From positions 2,415,631-2,479,630 of the forward strand of contig NC_134033.1 in assembly GCF_964204645.1 (NCBI RefSeq): a stretch of DNA of 64,000 bases. The letters are read 5' to 3'. The DNA is from Tubulanus polymorphus. Its lineage: Eukaryota > Nemertea > Palaeonemertea > Tubulaniformes > Tubulanidae. This document shows, piece after piece, positions 12,201 through 21,158 of the stretch. The notes below the pieces were generated by a model. That model was given only the letters and a program-made list of their open reading frames with translations, made no database searches and was not told the DNA's origin. Position numbers and translations under genes: made by a program. Every line of letters starts with the position of its first letter. Position 1 is the stretch's first letter.

Positions 12201-12314
12201 GGCGGCGCCGGGCGCGAGTCGTTCGTCGTCGCCGTCGATTTGAAATCGGGCGAAAAAATGCCCGATCACTGGGCGAAACGCGGAGCCGCGCTTCTCATGA
12301 GTCTCGACTATTAA
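227..12314 (+). CDS. DNAH2: Axonemal dynein heavy chain 2, C-terminal 18 exons (5' end outside window)
   Basis: Inner-arm axonemal dynein motor subunit that drives ciliary beating by ATP hydrolysis. Exons: 227-377, 1028-1177, 1651-1783, 2322-2466, 2943-3142, 4028-4154, 5171-5357, 5867-6072, 6332-6457, 6797-6988, 7412-7603, 8092-8276, 8790-9015, 9695-9811, 9903-10052, 10655-10831, 11233-11458, 12160-12314. They join in phase to 3,045 nt, giving 1,014 residues and TAA. The visible part starts in AAA5 (NADFRFYITTKLSNPHY), followed by a coiled linker, AAA6/D6 (GNWVFLANCHLSLSWMPQL) and the C-terminal cap, ending CPCYYYPNRAG...KRGAALLMSLDY. The stalk and AAA1-4 must lie upstream. The C-terminal wording best fits DNAH2 from family knowledge; a close paralogue is the alternative. 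Intron 2 uses a GC donor (1178). Introns are loaded with MITEs and tandem repeats while the exons are intact. Confidence 0.95.
530..796 (-). mobile_element. TTAA-type (piggyBac-like) MITE, degraded end
   Basis: Reads out of gcactgaaagggttaa at 781-796 and contains the family's internal palindromic caccgcactgcggtg blocks. The other terminus near 530 is diverged, so the terminal repeat is seen on one side only. It lies in the intron after the first visible dynein exon. Confidence 0.6.
1319..1545 (+). mobile_element. Hammerhead-bearing foldback insertion with 12-bp target duplication
   Basis: The direct repeat TATCGTCAATTC at 1307-1318 and 1546-1557 brackets the insertion. Inside is an unpaired head of about 35 nt (1319-1350, containing gataaccacactcaaacg), then long inverted arms at about 1351-1420 and 1480-1545 (gataaaaacccact...agtgggtttttatc). 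Between the arms sits a hammerhead ribozyme core. The same head and arm sequence recur at 23813-24115, so this is a family. Penelope-like elements are known to carry such ribozymes; assignment to them is inferred, since no reverse transcriptase is present. Confidence 0.8.
1425..1468 (+). ncRNA. Hammerhead ribozyme motif
   Basis: Core CTGACGA at 1430-1436, stem II GATCTC/GAGATC (1438-1443 with 1450-1455), then GAAAC at 1456-1460. Flanking GACAC (1425-1429) can pair with GTGTC (1464-1468). Helix III is very short or absent, as in the small hammerheads reported with Penelope-like elements, which act as dimers. Activity is not shown. Confidence 0.75.
1822..2262 (+). repeat. Tandem ~70-bp gatgtcataggg repeat
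   Basis: About six units, each with gatgtcatagggrgatttatgg and ggtagccatctttt-like segments separated by variable sequence. It fills most of the intron between dynein exons 1651-1783 and 2322-2466. Confidence 0.8.
2594..2852 (+). repeat. GGTGGCCACTGA-family MITE-like repeat, diverged
   Basis: Begins gggcactgacctgg and ends agaagtggtcacagtg, giving imperfect terminal inverted repeats. The interior is of the gtcaggaaat/ggaattttgt type shared with 3478-3942, 6503-6732, 10920-11142 and 11540-11957. No coding capacity. Confidence 0.55.
3183..3475 (+). mobile_element. piggyBac-like MITE, intact ends (TTAA target)
   Basis: TTAA-CCCTTTCACTGCG at 3183 and CAGCACTGAAAGGG-TTAA ending at 3475 give matching CCCTTTCA terminal inverted repeats and a TTAA duplication. 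The interior has repeated palindromic tacaccgcactgcggtgta blocks. TTAA targets with CCYTTT-type ends are a piggyBac hallmark; no transposase is present. This is the most complete copy of the family in the window. Confidence 0.82.
3478..3942 (+). repeat. GGTGGCCACT-family repeat, two adjoining units
   Basis: Starts gcggccactaaccagg and ends aaaagtggccaccctg. Internally it contains two similar stretches with aattttgta..aaagctaaaaatc. It directly follows the TTAA MITE. Confidence 0.55.
4180..5029 (+). mobile_element. TTAA MITE enlarged by an internal insertion
   Basis: Family termini TTAACCCTTTCATTGCG at 4180 and CCTGAAAGGGTTAA ending at 5029 are present, but the element is about 850 bp rather than 290. 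The middle (roughly 4220-4920) does not match the other copies and is either an insertion or a longer relative. It contains no recognisable coding sequence. Confidence 0.65.
5493..5740 (+). repeat. gatgtcataggg tandem repeat
   Basis: Three to four diverged units of the ~70-bp family, with tttatgg and gccatctttt segments, in the intron between dynein exons ending 5357 and starting 5867. Confidence 0.65.
6503..6732 (+). mobile_element. MITE with AGGGTGGCCACT ends
   Basis: Terminal inverted repeats agggtggccact (6503-6514) and agtggccactct (6721-6732) bound about 230 bp with no coding capacity. This is the clearest member of a family that occurs at least five times in dynein introns. The superfamily is not recognised. 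Confidence 0.65.
7159..7271. mobile_element. Palindromic MITE, GGGTCCAGTTCCACAGTT ends
   Basis: Ends agggtccagttccacagtt and aactgtggaactgggtcca are inverted repeats around a taactctgagtta-rich core, about 113 bp in all. Further copies are at 12550-12650, 19351-19437 and 20505-20616, with fragments near 866 and 51716. Confidence 0.75.
7676..7995 (+). repeat. 109-bp minisatellite family, interrupted
   Basis: Units carrying cacttcacatgtgttcag, cacctgagacattttt and caaacaccagacattag. An unrelated stretch at about 7818-7905 interrupts the array. The same unit appears at 20050-20285, 42905-43310 and 59150-59300. Confidence 0.8.
8300..8710 (+). mobile_element. Degraded TTAA-type MITE copies
   Basis: Contains gcgtctacaccgcagtgccgtgta and two blocks of tacaccgc..atggtgtagacgcact, but neither TTAA terminus is intact. 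It lies in the intron before dynein exon 8790-9015. Confidence 0.5.
9025..9570 (-). repeat. gatgtcataggg-family tandem array, inverted
   Basis: Units of about 60 bp read ccccctatgacatcatcaaa, the complement of the family at 1822-2262, with tagtaatctcgtttcaagatcc between. Three near-identical units at 9025-9240 are followed by diverged ones. Confidence 0.75.
10182..10478 (-). mobile_element. piggyBac-like TTAA MITE
   Basis: TTAACTCTTTCAGTGCTGA at 10182 and GTGCTGAAAGGATTAA ending at 10478, with the internal caccgc..gcggtg palindromes. It is reversed relative to the copy at 3183. A second fragment of the same family follows at about 10484-10580. Confidence 0.75.
10920..11142 (+). repeat. GGTGGCC-family repeat
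   Basis: Begins ccgggtggcctagatag and ends agaaagtggccacg. The interior (aatgagaaatgaatgaattgt, tctctgattcactcaggga) matches the copy at 6503-6732. Confidence 0.5.
11540..11957 (+). repeat. GGTGGC-family repeat with duplicated head
   Basis: The head catctgcagtagacagggtgg occurs twice (about 11528 and 11665), followed by the shared interior and a ggaaagtgaccgcc end. It occupies the last dynein intron. Confidence 0.5.
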
Positions 12315-12549
12315 AAAAAGAGAAAATCCACCCGGAAATTTGCGAAAGATTTTTACAGACTTTGGACCCAGCATGGATCTATTCAAAGATATATCAGTTT
12401 TTAAGGTTTACTTCGGCAAAATGTACGCTTAGGGCTTAATTTCAATCATCCATTATATGAAACCGGACTTAGGGCTGAAGATTTAACCCTGAAAAATAAC
12501 TTTGCTACCAATTTTATGAAATTCAGCCTTGGTTAAAATCTATCCTTCA

Positions 12550-12650
12550 GGATCCAGTTCCACAGTCGCGAGTTTTAGTTAGAAATTTAGTTCATTTTCA
12601 ATGCGTTAACTCATAATCGAATCTTAACTCACAACTGCGGAACTGGATCC
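12550..12650. mobile_element. Palindromic GGATCCAGTTCCACAGT MITE
   Basis: Inverted ends ggatccagttccacagt and actgcggaactggatcc surround a core containing gttaactc. Same family as 7159-7271. Confidence 0.7.
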
Positions 12651-13082
12651 AGGATTGCTTCACTGCGATGTTAACCGTGTTTTCAAGATTATCTATTTTC
12701 GCTCATTTCATATTTTCGAATCGATTCGAATGATCGTAAAATCTGCCGTCCGCGATTCATGTTTAAACGTAGATATTTTCACAGCGAAAATTGTTTACGA
12801 AATGTTATTTCTACATGTTCTGTGTATTCTGTGATGGACAAGAACGTTTTAAAATCCGTCCTGATTTGATAGCTGAAATAAAACATCAAATCCGTCCAAA
12901 TGTCGATTAGTAATGGATAACTTAAATATTTTGCACGAGAGAAATGTTTTTTGTACAATTGTTGATCAATTTCTATGATAGAAACAATGATTTATGAAGA
13001 GTTATATCTGTAAGAATATTTACCTATGTTTGTTTGTTTATTTATTGAAGGCAACGTCGATGAACGTTTTTGCTAAAATGTA

Positions 13083-13088
13083 AATAAA
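13083..13088 (+). terminator. Polyadenylation signal AATAAA
   Basis: AATAAA about 770 nt after the dynein stop. It is the likely distal signal; another AATAAA lies near 12876. Confidence 0.45.
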
Positions 13089-13417
13089 ATTTTGAATTAT
13101 ATCTAAAACCGGTAAGTGTTGCATGTTTTCTAGAGAAGAATCTCGATGCAGATTCGACGATTCATTCTGGACGGATGAAATTCATCCGGTTCGTGAGAAA
13201 TTTTGTTACAAACGTTTATTTCATTTCTAACTCTGACTTAATAACTGACAAAAACAAAATTTGTCTGAATTCATACCGTATTTTCCTGTCTTTAACTCAG
13301 ATTTCCCTTGCCTCGGGCCGATTTTGCTAGTCCCAGTTTGTTTGAGTTAGGCGTAGTTTACTGTGATATCCAGATTAGATAAAAATCTGGATTAAACTAA
13401 TCCCAATTCAGGCAAGT

Positions 13418-14050
13418 GTCGATTGAACGAATGCTGGTTACAGATTACAAACTCTCTACCGGTCGCTTCTATCAGGTTTACAGATTACAAACTCTCTACC
13501 GGCCACTTCCATCGGGTTTACAGATTACAAACTCTCTACCGGCCGCTTCTATCGGGTTTACAGATTACAAACTCTCTACCGGCCGCTTCTATCGGGTTTA
13601 CAGATTACAAACTCTCTACCGACCGCTTCTATCGGGTTTACAGATTACAAACTCTCTACCGGCCACTTCTATCGGGTTTACGGATTACAAACTCTCTACC
13701 GGCCGCTTCTATCGGGTTTACAGATTACAAACTCTCTACCGGCCGCTTCTATCAGAGTTACAGATTACAAACTCTCTACCGGCCGCTTCTATCGGGTTTA
13801 CAGATTACAAACTCTCTACCGGCCGCTTCTATCAGGTTTACAGATTACAAACTCTCTACCGACCGCTTCTATCGGGTTTACAGATTACAAACTCTCTACC
13901 GGCCGCTTCTATCGGGTTTACGGATTACAAACTCTCTACCGGCCGCTTCTATCGGGTTTACAGATTACAAACTCTCTACCGGCCGCTTCTATCAGGTTTA
14001 CAAGTGCTATTGCGGAATAGGTAGAGCGTGTTCCTGGTTGAAACGAACAC
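13418..14050 (+). mobile_element. 40-bp minisatellite element, copy 1 (about 14 units)
   Basis: From 13441 to about 14001 a 40-bp unit (cagattacaaactctctacc plus ggccgcttctatcgggttta) is repeated about 14 times head to tail with few changes. The left flank gtcgattgaacgaatgctgg and right flank gctattgcggaataggtagagcg match the flanks of two other arrays at 35.8 and 45.4 kb. The shared flanks mark it as a dispersed element with a tandem core rather than a local expansion. Confidence 0.85.
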
Positions 14051-14209
14051 AACGGAAGAGAAAGAATCGGTAGGGACCAATCTAAACCTGCCTTGATGTT
14101 CACTGTATTTCGATCCTTACTGTAGGCCTACGAATAAGACTTGATACTTTTCCCAGCAATCCCGTTGAAATATAAACGAAGAAAAATAATTATTCATATT
14201 TTTCAAACT

Positions 14210-14215
14210 TTATTT
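14210..14215 (-). terminator. Polyadenylation signal (AATAAA on minus strand)
   Basis: tttatt on the plus strand, 483 nt beyond the UPF3 stop codon. It is likely the 3' end of UPF3 or of the small open frame at 14233-14469. Confidence 0.45.
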
Positions 14216-14232
14216 ATTATCGATGACTAACA

Positions 14233-14469
14233 TCAACGAATACATTTCAATATTTCTATAAACAACAACTGATAAATTAAAATGCACTTGTGGCAAAGAG
14301 CGGCTGCCATTTCAATGTCCGTCTGCACAGACAAACGAATTCCGTATCGGATGAACTCGACGTGGAATTCTTCAGATGTATTTACATGAGCTTTCAACTG
14401 AACTACTTCGGAAGTTACTTTTTCCTCAAATGCGTTTGAGTTATCTCTTAGTTCCAGTTCTGCCATCAT
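14233..14469 (-). CDS. Small open frame, unrecognised (78 aa), possibly in UPF3 3' UTR
   Basis: Starts MMAELELRDN and includes EEKVTSEVVQLKAHV; the C-terminal third is more hydrophobic. An AATAAA lies just past the stop. No family is recognised. Because it lies between the UPF3 stop and the nearest polyadenylation signal, it may simply be 3' UTR. A separate tiny gene is the alternative. Confidence 0.25.
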   Translation of the reverse strand: MMAELELRDNSNAFEEKVTSEVVQLKAHVNTSEEFHVEFIRYGIRLSVQTDIEMAAALCHKCILIYQLLFIEILKCIR

Positions 14470-14697
14470 TGCCACTACGAGTTATCTCGAATATTCGATA
14501 ACAGAGTTCTTGATTCGCTGGCAGTGTGAACAGTCTGCTTGTCTCCGAGCTGCTTATTGGTCAATTTTGAACGACGTCTGTCTGTGAGATAACTTGTAGT
14601 GTCAATAGGGGACAGCGCCGTATTACCAGGACAGCAGCAAACGCATAAACGATTCAAAAATTCTAAGTTTGAAATTCTGAATCGTTGAAGGTGCGAT

Positions 14698-17600
14698 TCA
14701 TCTTTTCTGTTCGGAAGCCGGCGTCGTCGACGACGATGATGTTTTCGAACTCTGTTCGGTTTTCGGGCAGTCGTCGGTGGTTTTTCGTTGCGCCATCTTT
14801 TTCTCGATCTCCGCGCGTCGTCTGCCGGGAACGTAGATCTCTCGCTCCGGCCGGTCCTACGTCAGAAAAAAAAATGACCTTGTATTTCGCATTTTGGAAT
14901 ATTTCCCTTCCCCAAAAGGCTGGACCCAATTCGGCAATTTTCGGGTTAGAATTAAGAATTAAATGAATTAATCAAAATTTAATTTAAGATTTCAATCTAG
15001 ACAGCTTCATAACATGAAATGCTGGATGGAGTCAATCGAGATTTTTTTTGATTGATAATTACAGGGATACACCGCACTGCGGGCCAGGTGCCATTTAGGG
15101 TTTTAGGGTGGGTAGATTATACGCCGCATAACAGGGTACGCGCACTGAAAGGGTTAGAGTATCTTTTAAAAGGGTACAGTGGAACAGGGTCGTGATGGAT
15201 AGCGTTTCGATACTGACCTTGTTTCTGATTCGCCGACTATCGGAAGCAGACGGAGACGAACTTCCATCGGCAGACGCAGCCTAAAATTAACCACAAACAT
15301 CTTCAGCAGGCTGGAAACTTTCATAGAAACACGATTGAGTTATCGTTTGATTTTTACCTTATTTTCCTGTTTTTCATCTTTTGGTTTATTGCTGCTGCTG
15401 CTGCTGCTGCTGCTGCCATCTTTAGTCGTATCATTTGATGACGGTTTAGTGGTTTCTTTATTCGCGCTGCTTCCCGATTTGTCGTCGGTTTTCGAATCGA
15501 CCGGTTTGCGATCCTGACGCGCTTTAGTTTCCTTCTCTGGCCGCCTAAAGTAAAATGAACAGACAAGACACCAAAATTAAAATCCCACACTTTTCTTATC
15601 GTTGTATCCAAGTTCGTTATAACAAGGTTCCACTCTATCAATTTGAACAACTATTATTGTTTTTTCCCTCACATTTCAGGTGGAATTCTTCCACCCATCT
15701 TCAGAGTTTAGAATAAAAGTCAAATATACTGACTCTGAAGATGGGTTGAAGGATTCCACCCAAAACATTAAAAAAAACCAGGGGCCAGTTGCCTGAAAAG
15801 TTGGTTGGAGTTAACCAGAGGATAGTTGACATAGTGACAATTGAAAGTTCATTGTTACTATGGTATTTATCGGCCGTTATCTTTAACCAACTTTTGAGCA
15901 ATGGACCCCAGTTGTCCAAATTGATATTGTGGGTTGTGTTGATGAATGGATGGATGTCAAAACTAGAAATTGTGAAATAATCTCAACTATTTCCAACCCT
16001 TAACTGAATCATTGGAATCAAATGACCAGGGGAGTGAGTAGGGGTCATTCATTTATTACGTACACATTAGGGGAGGGGGAGGGATCAGTGCAATTGCGTA
16101 CTGTAATGCTTAATGTATATGAAAAGATGGCCGATTTTGCGTACAGAGGGGAAGGGGGGGTTGAAAAATTTTATTCGTAAAAAAATGAATGATCCCGTAG
16201 TGAACTTACTTGTCGTCTCGAGATCCGCCTGCTTTCGTTCGGCCGGATTCTTCTCGGTGATCCTTGCGATCGTTTTTACCGGCACCGGTGGCGCCACCGC
16301 CGCCGCCGCGATCCGTGCGCCGATCTTCATTCGTCGAGCGTCTGCGCCGATCTCTCGTCGTGTCTCCGCGTTCTTTATTACCCTTCGAGTCGGAGTCTCG
16401 TCGACGATCTTTAAAACTGTCGCCGCGACCGCCGTCTCTGCGATCATCACCTTTACCGCCTGTAATTATTTCACATCAGGATTTTGAAGGATTTTTAGTC
16501 GGGGAGCAAAACCTGTTCGACTTGTTGTTATGAAGTCAAATTTCACAGTAAGCTTATCTATCGGAATTCGGACAAGCCATAATACTATGATAACTCTAAT
16601 TTCACCATTATTACTCGAATTTCATCATAGTAACTCGAATTTCGACATAATAACTCGAATTTCACCATAATACTATGATAACTCGAATTTCGACATAATA
16701 ACTCAAATTTCGACATAATAACTCGAATTTCACCATAATACTATGATAACTCGAATTTCGACATAATAACTCGAATTTCGACATTATAACTCGAATTTCG
16801 ACATAATACTATAATAACTCGATTTTCACCATAATAACTCGAATTTCGACATAATACTATAATAACTCGAATTTCGACATAATAGCCTAAGTCGAAATGG
16901 TTAAGAAGAATAATGTTCTACGTCACAAGCGATTTCCAAAGGTCGCTCGTTCTGAAGGTCGTCTGATTTTCGCTGAATAAGTCGTTTTAAATCGTACCCT
17001 GTTCTTTCTGTCGAGTTTTCGCCTTTTCTTTCTCGCGGAATCGATCGATTTCGCGTTGTTTCTGTTTTTCGCGTTCGGGATTCCTGAGCACCTGAAAAAA
17101 CGAGTTGAAAATCGCCGATATATTTTGTGAACGATAAGGGGTCGATCTATGGGTGATTTCGGGGTCGGAACCCCTGACTTCCCATTGTCATTGAGGTTGT
17201 ACTGTTTTTGTCAAGACAGAAATCATTAAAACCTATTAATTTGAAAATCTCGGAAATCGCAAATTTTTGAATGGGTTTCTCCGGGAATTTCTAACGCCGA
17301 AGTGGAAAACCCAGTTTGCGGTTTACAGCGAGGCTGCTTTATACGCGTGAATGACCTTTCTATAAGACCCAAGCCTTCCAATAATCTTAGAATCATTCCA
17401 GCCCTGGGGCTGGTTCCATAGTCACTGCTTAGACTTAAGACCAGTCTCTAAGAACATGTTAGTTCTATAGCCAATCTAACAACTCAAGGCCAATCTTAAA
17501 GACTTAAGCCCACTTTTGGACTTAAGTCTCGACTGTCGAACCGGCTCCTGTTGAACTTAAAAGGACGCTTACCCTCACTGTTATTTCATCTTTATCCTTT

Positions 17601-20600
17601 CCGGCGGCTGACGAACTCGAACCCTTGCGCTCCTTTCCTCCTTTACCGTCCTCCGACTCGTCCTTCTTCGCGCCTTCCTCGTCGTTCTTCTCCTTACTCT
17701 CGGCGGACGACGAATCTTTGCGCTCGTCGTCGGGCGTCGACGATTTCTTCCTCTCGTCGCGGTCGCCGGCGTCCGTCTGCTTCGGTTTTTCGCCGCTCTC
17801 CGAATCGTCCTTCGACGATTTCGTTTTCGCCGCCGTTTTCTCCTGCTGTCGGCTTTTCTCTTTTTCGCGGCGCTGAATTTCTCGCTCGCGCGATTTACGC
17901 CGTTCCTCGTCGCGTTGTTTTTTGCGTTCGATTTCGCGTTTTTTCTTCTCTTCTCGAAGTCGCTGTCGAGAAAAAAAAACATTGTTTTAACCCATTAGCA
18001 CTCGGTAATTTCACTATGTTGTGTCTATTACTCCTCAAAAAATTCAAGGGAAATCGAATCAAGGGGAGTCGATCATTTATTACGACACAGAATCAGCTCA
18101 ATTCCCAGTTGATTTTCATGTATTACAAGTTCGCGTTATTTTGTAGTAAATAGTCAAGGCTTTCATATGATGTAAGATTTGATGAGGCGGGCCACCAAAA
18201 TCATGTCCTTTTGGCCGCCGAAATTCATCCAAACTTACTTGGATTTGGATTTGAAGTGAGCGCTTAGATCTGTCATGTTCTTACTCAAAATACTTGATAA
18301 CTTCAAATAAGAAGATATTTCTGTACGGTATTCTGAAGACTTGGATGTCTAGTTTATCATAAGCTCAAATGGGTTCAAATCCCACTATAACCATTTTTGT
18401 GTAGGCAGGGTGGATTTAGGCGGCTTGAGAGCTTTCTTTGTTTTGATGGAACTCGAGCAGAGATTAGTGGAATTCATCTCTTGGGGGATAACTCTATAAA
18501 GTAGTACCTGCATTACTAATTTCTTTTCTTCTTTTTTCTTTTTGATGGCTTCGATCAAAGGAGTGGTCATTTTAGGCGCGCTGCCCTCTGTAATCAGAAC
18601 GCGTTTATCAGTTCAGTTCAGATCTTGGGTTCTTTACAGATCAGAGAATCCATAATTCCCCAAAATTATCCTGACCCTGGACCAAAAATTTCCGGATTAA
18701 GTTATAAGATATCCCCAGTGGAGCTAAGCTCCTTGCGTCACTTGTCACCAGCAAGAACAAGACACTTAGAATGCAAATACCCTGATTAAATTATAAGATA
18801 TCATCAGTGAGGGCTGTTTCTTATCAAGAGGTTCCTTGTGTCACTCGTCACCAGCAAGAACAACAAGACACCAAAAATTCAAATTCCCTGATTGAATTAT
18901 GAGATATCCTCAGTGAGGACTGTTTATTATCAAGAGGTTCTTGTGTCTCCGGACTTTTCTCTAATTTCCAAGAAAAGAGTCAGAATACCCCGATTTGCCC
19001 TGCAGGAAAATACAAATTCAGAATTCCATGTTCTGTGTGAAGAACCCTTCCAAACCGAGCAGACGGATTAAGAATCCTGAACTGTGAACGTTTCACACTT
19101 ACTCTTGCCCATAATTTTCTCTTTGTTTTCGATTTCTTCGAGGAATTTATCGATGCTCGGATGTTCGGGTTTCGGCGTGTTTAAAAACTCGACGAACTTC
19201 AGATATTCCGGGTCTGAAATGAAACGATTAGAACATTTCAACTTTGATTTGATTTCTATGGAATATCGCTTTCCATGTAGACCCAATTTTAGAAAAAAAT
19301 TCAAATATTTAGTTTAGTTGCTTTCGTTACAAGTGATGGCGACTTCTTATCTGGACCCAGCACTACAGTTGTGAGTTAGAGTTTCCAATGAGTTAACCAT
19401 GAGTCAAATCTTGATTCACAACTGTGGAACTGGATCCCGATCGACAACTTTAATTCTAATGTCAAACTTAATCGACAACTTTATATAAGGGGTCATTCAT
19501 TTATTACGTACGCATTAGGGGAGGGGGGAGGTGTCAGTGCAATTGCGTACTGTAATGCTTAATGTATACCAAAAAATGGCCGATTTTGTGTACAGAGGGG
19601 GAGGGGGGGTTGAAAAATTCAAATTTTATGCGTACGTAATAAATGAATGATCCCTAACCAGGTCTCTCCGGCTTGGCGCCAATCAAAATTGAATTTTTGA
19701 TCGTATATTCAGGACTTAGGCCTACCTTGTTCTAAAGTGCCTTTCTTCGTGTCTGGTTTTTTCGGTTTCTTTTTCGGTACTTTCTGAAACGGCGCGAACT
19801 CCACAACGGCCGGATATTCCGTACCTGGAAATTCGAAGAAATATTTTTCACAAAATAAGAAATTTCAATTTTTTCGTAATATTTCATTCGATACCAGACG
19901 ACGCAATTTCGCAATTTTTTTTTCTCACCTTTGCCGTCGACGAACACGTAACCATCGAATTTATCGCAGAACATGAACAGATCGTCTTGCGTTAGGAAAT
20001 TGATGTAGGCTCGCGACGTCGCCATCGGCCCCAAACTGTAAAACAATTCATATTCTCAAAATACATTTTATCAGTGCACTTCCAAAAACTGATTGTCCAC
20101 ACTTCACATGTGTTCAGTGTTTCACCTCAGACATTTTTAATTGCAAAATAAACTAAAAACATCAGACATTAGACATTTTATCAGTGCACTTTCAAAAACT
20201 AATCGTCCACACTTCACATGTGTTCAGTGCTTCACCTGAGACATTTTTGATTGAAAATGAACTACAAACACCAGACATTAGCAGAGTTATTTACCTTCTG
20301 TCCGCTTTGGTAAAATAGAAAAGATCATAGTCCGGAACTGGAGAGATTTGTTCGAGAAATTGAGCTTCGGTCATTGACGGAGGAAGTTTTCGAATGACTA
20401 CCTGAAAAAGAGTTTAGAGCCTACAATAGAGGACGTCTTACGGACCTTGGCTCATCTTGAGACGGACTGATAGAAGATGATAGGCCCATTATAAACCAGG
20501 TCCAGGGTCCAGTTCCACAGTTCTGAGTTAAGATTCGACCCTGGGTTTAAAACATTGAAAATGAACTAACTTTAACTCAGAGTTAACTCTAACTCACAAC

Positions 20601-21158
20601 TGTGGAACCGGGTCCAGCTACGCAAATTGACAAACCACTACAAAATCTTAAAACAATATTGTGGAATCTTCAGGTTTCAAGAAGTATCTATTTCCAATAG
20701 GACCTTAGCAATTAAAAAAGCCTTTTCAGAAATGGGTCCTACTAACTGCAAAATCCTACCAACAGCTTTGTGTAACGGGAAGAAATATCCGTCCTTTCCG
20801 AGGTTTGAACTCTCGATGCCTGGAGTCCAAGGCAGACGCTCTACCGCTTAGCTAAAGAGGATATTCCCGCTAGCCGAGCTAGTAGGAACGCTGTTATACA
20901 CCCAGCCACATTTGATGGGATATTTTGCTTTAGGGAGGGGGTATTAATATTGTTCATGCAACACCAATGACCCCCTGCCACGGGGGGGGGGGGGTACACG
21001 GTGACCGACGCTCAAACCAAAAATAATCTAAAATTCTGGTTCTTTCTCACTTTTGTTGGTGGTACATCCTTTTCCTTCTTATCTTTAGGTCTTGCATCTT
21101 CGGTTTTCTTATCTCTGCTGCTTTCTTTCGCTTCCGACGTTTTCGCTACTTGCGTCAT
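14698..21158 (-). CDS. UPF3: UPF3 regulator of nonsense-mediated mRNA decay, 12 exons, complete
   Basis: Nonsense-mediated decay factor that bridges UPF2 and the exon junction complex. Exons in transcript order: 21051-21158, 20295-20401, 19929-20035, 19726-19824, 19103-19213, 18508-18587, 17573-17962, 16998-17091, 16210-16459, 15358-15544, 15218-15280, 14698-14856. They join in phase to 1,755 nt (584 aa). Residues from about 36 form the RRM-like UPF2-binding domain (KVVIRKLPPSMTEAQFLEQ, ARAYINF-like SRAYINF, FDGYVFVDGKG, YPAVVEFAPFQK). The middle is a long charged R/E/K/D helix and low-complexity tract, with eight serines at 493-500 from a CTG/CAG run. The C-terminus carries the exon-junction-binding motif (RIRNKDRPE then YVPGRRR, about 528-545). 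It converges on the dynein gene. Family knowledge makes the identification firm; whether it is the 3A- or 3B-like form is not resolved, and one UPF3 is usual in invertebrates. Confidence 0.95.
15677..15762. repeat. Stem-loop inverted repeat in UPF3 intron
   Basis: ttccacccatcttcagagt is mirrored by actctgaagatgggtt with an AT-rich loop of about 25 nt. Probably a small foldback element. Confidence 0.55.
15779..15909. mobile_element. MITE with GGGGCCAGTTGC ends
   Basis: Left end ggggccagttgcctgaaaagttgg (15780 on) and right end ccaacttttgagcaatggacccc are inverted repeats. A second copy is at 21993-22108. Confidence 0.65.
16041..16196. mobile_element. MITE with GGGGTCATTCATTTATTACG-type ends, 3-bp duplication
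   Basis: Starts ggggtcattcatttattac and ends aaatgaatgatccc. GTA directly flanks both ends. Internal g-rich runs (ggggaggggga, ggggaaggggggg) are shared with 19499-19654. A 3-bp target fits PIF/Harbinger, by inference. Confidence 0.7.
16577..16885 (+). repeat. ~20-bp tandem repeat (ataactcgaatttcgacata)
   Basis: About 16 units alternating aatttcgacata and aatttcaccata with occasional actatgat insertions, in the UPF3 intron between exons 16998-17091 and 16210-16459. Confidence 0.8.
17405..17550. mobile_element. MITE with GGTTC(C)ATAGTC...CTTAAG ends
   Basis: Left gctggttccatagtcactgc and right gactgtcgaaccggctcc form imperfect inverted ends around repeated acttaag blocks. Related copy at 48048-48190. 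Confidence 0.6.
19351..19437. mobile_element. Palindromic GGACCCAG...CTGGATCC MITE
   Basis: Starts ctggacccagcactacagttg and ends caactgtggaactggatcc (family of 7159-7271). Shorter than the other copies. Confidence 0.65.
19499..19654. mobile_element. GGGGTCATTCATTTATTACG MITE, second copy
   Basis: Ends ggggtcattcatttatta and taataaatgaatgatccc, with TAA directly outside both ends as a 3-bp duplication. The interior is nearly identical to 16041-16196. A diverged relative lies at about 33925-34055. Confidence 0.75.
20050..20285 (+). repeat. 109-bp minisatellite family
   Basis: Two full units with cacttcacatgtgttcag, tcacctgagacattttt and caccagacattag, abutting UPF3 exon 20295-20401. Confidence 0.8.
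20505..20616. mobile_element. Palindromic GGGTCCAGTTCCACAGTT MITE
   Basis: gggtccagttccacagttc at the left and gaaccgggtcca at the right around gttaactct. Near-identical to 7159-7271. Confidence 0.75.
20812..20875 (-). tRNA. tRNA-like sequence, probably a pseudogene or SINE head
   Basis: On the minus strand an A-box-like ttagctaagcggtaga and a B-box-like gagttcaaacc are spaced as in a tRNA. The anticodon stem tgcct/aggca closes an 8-nt loop instead of 7, and the acceptor stem pairs poorly, so a functional tRNA is unlikely. Confidence 0.3.

Larger units (their letters stand above)
12315..13110 (+). other. Probable 3' UTR of the dynein gene
   Basis: No open frame follows the TAA at 12312-12314. 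AATAAA signals occur at about 12876 and 13083. The palindromic ggatccagttccacagt MITE lies within it at 12550-12650. Confidence 0.5.

Noticed and set aside
13416-14073. Two long overlapping open frames (over 200 codons) with repeated LQTLYRPL and TNSLPA motifs
   Set aside because: They arise because a 40-bp repeat without stops cycles through all three frames. No start context or homologous protein is evident, and the array is part of a dispersed element.
15677-15762. Stem-loop with ctgaagatgg considered as a hammerhead
   Set aside because: It has CTGAAGA, but no GAAAC follows at the required position and no stem II can form.
16113-16533. Ala/Arg-rich frames on both strands
   Set aside because: Shadows of UPF3 exon 16210-16459.
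17551-18153. 200-codon plus-strand frame
   Set aside because: It is the antisense shadow of the large charged exon of UPF3 (17573-17962).
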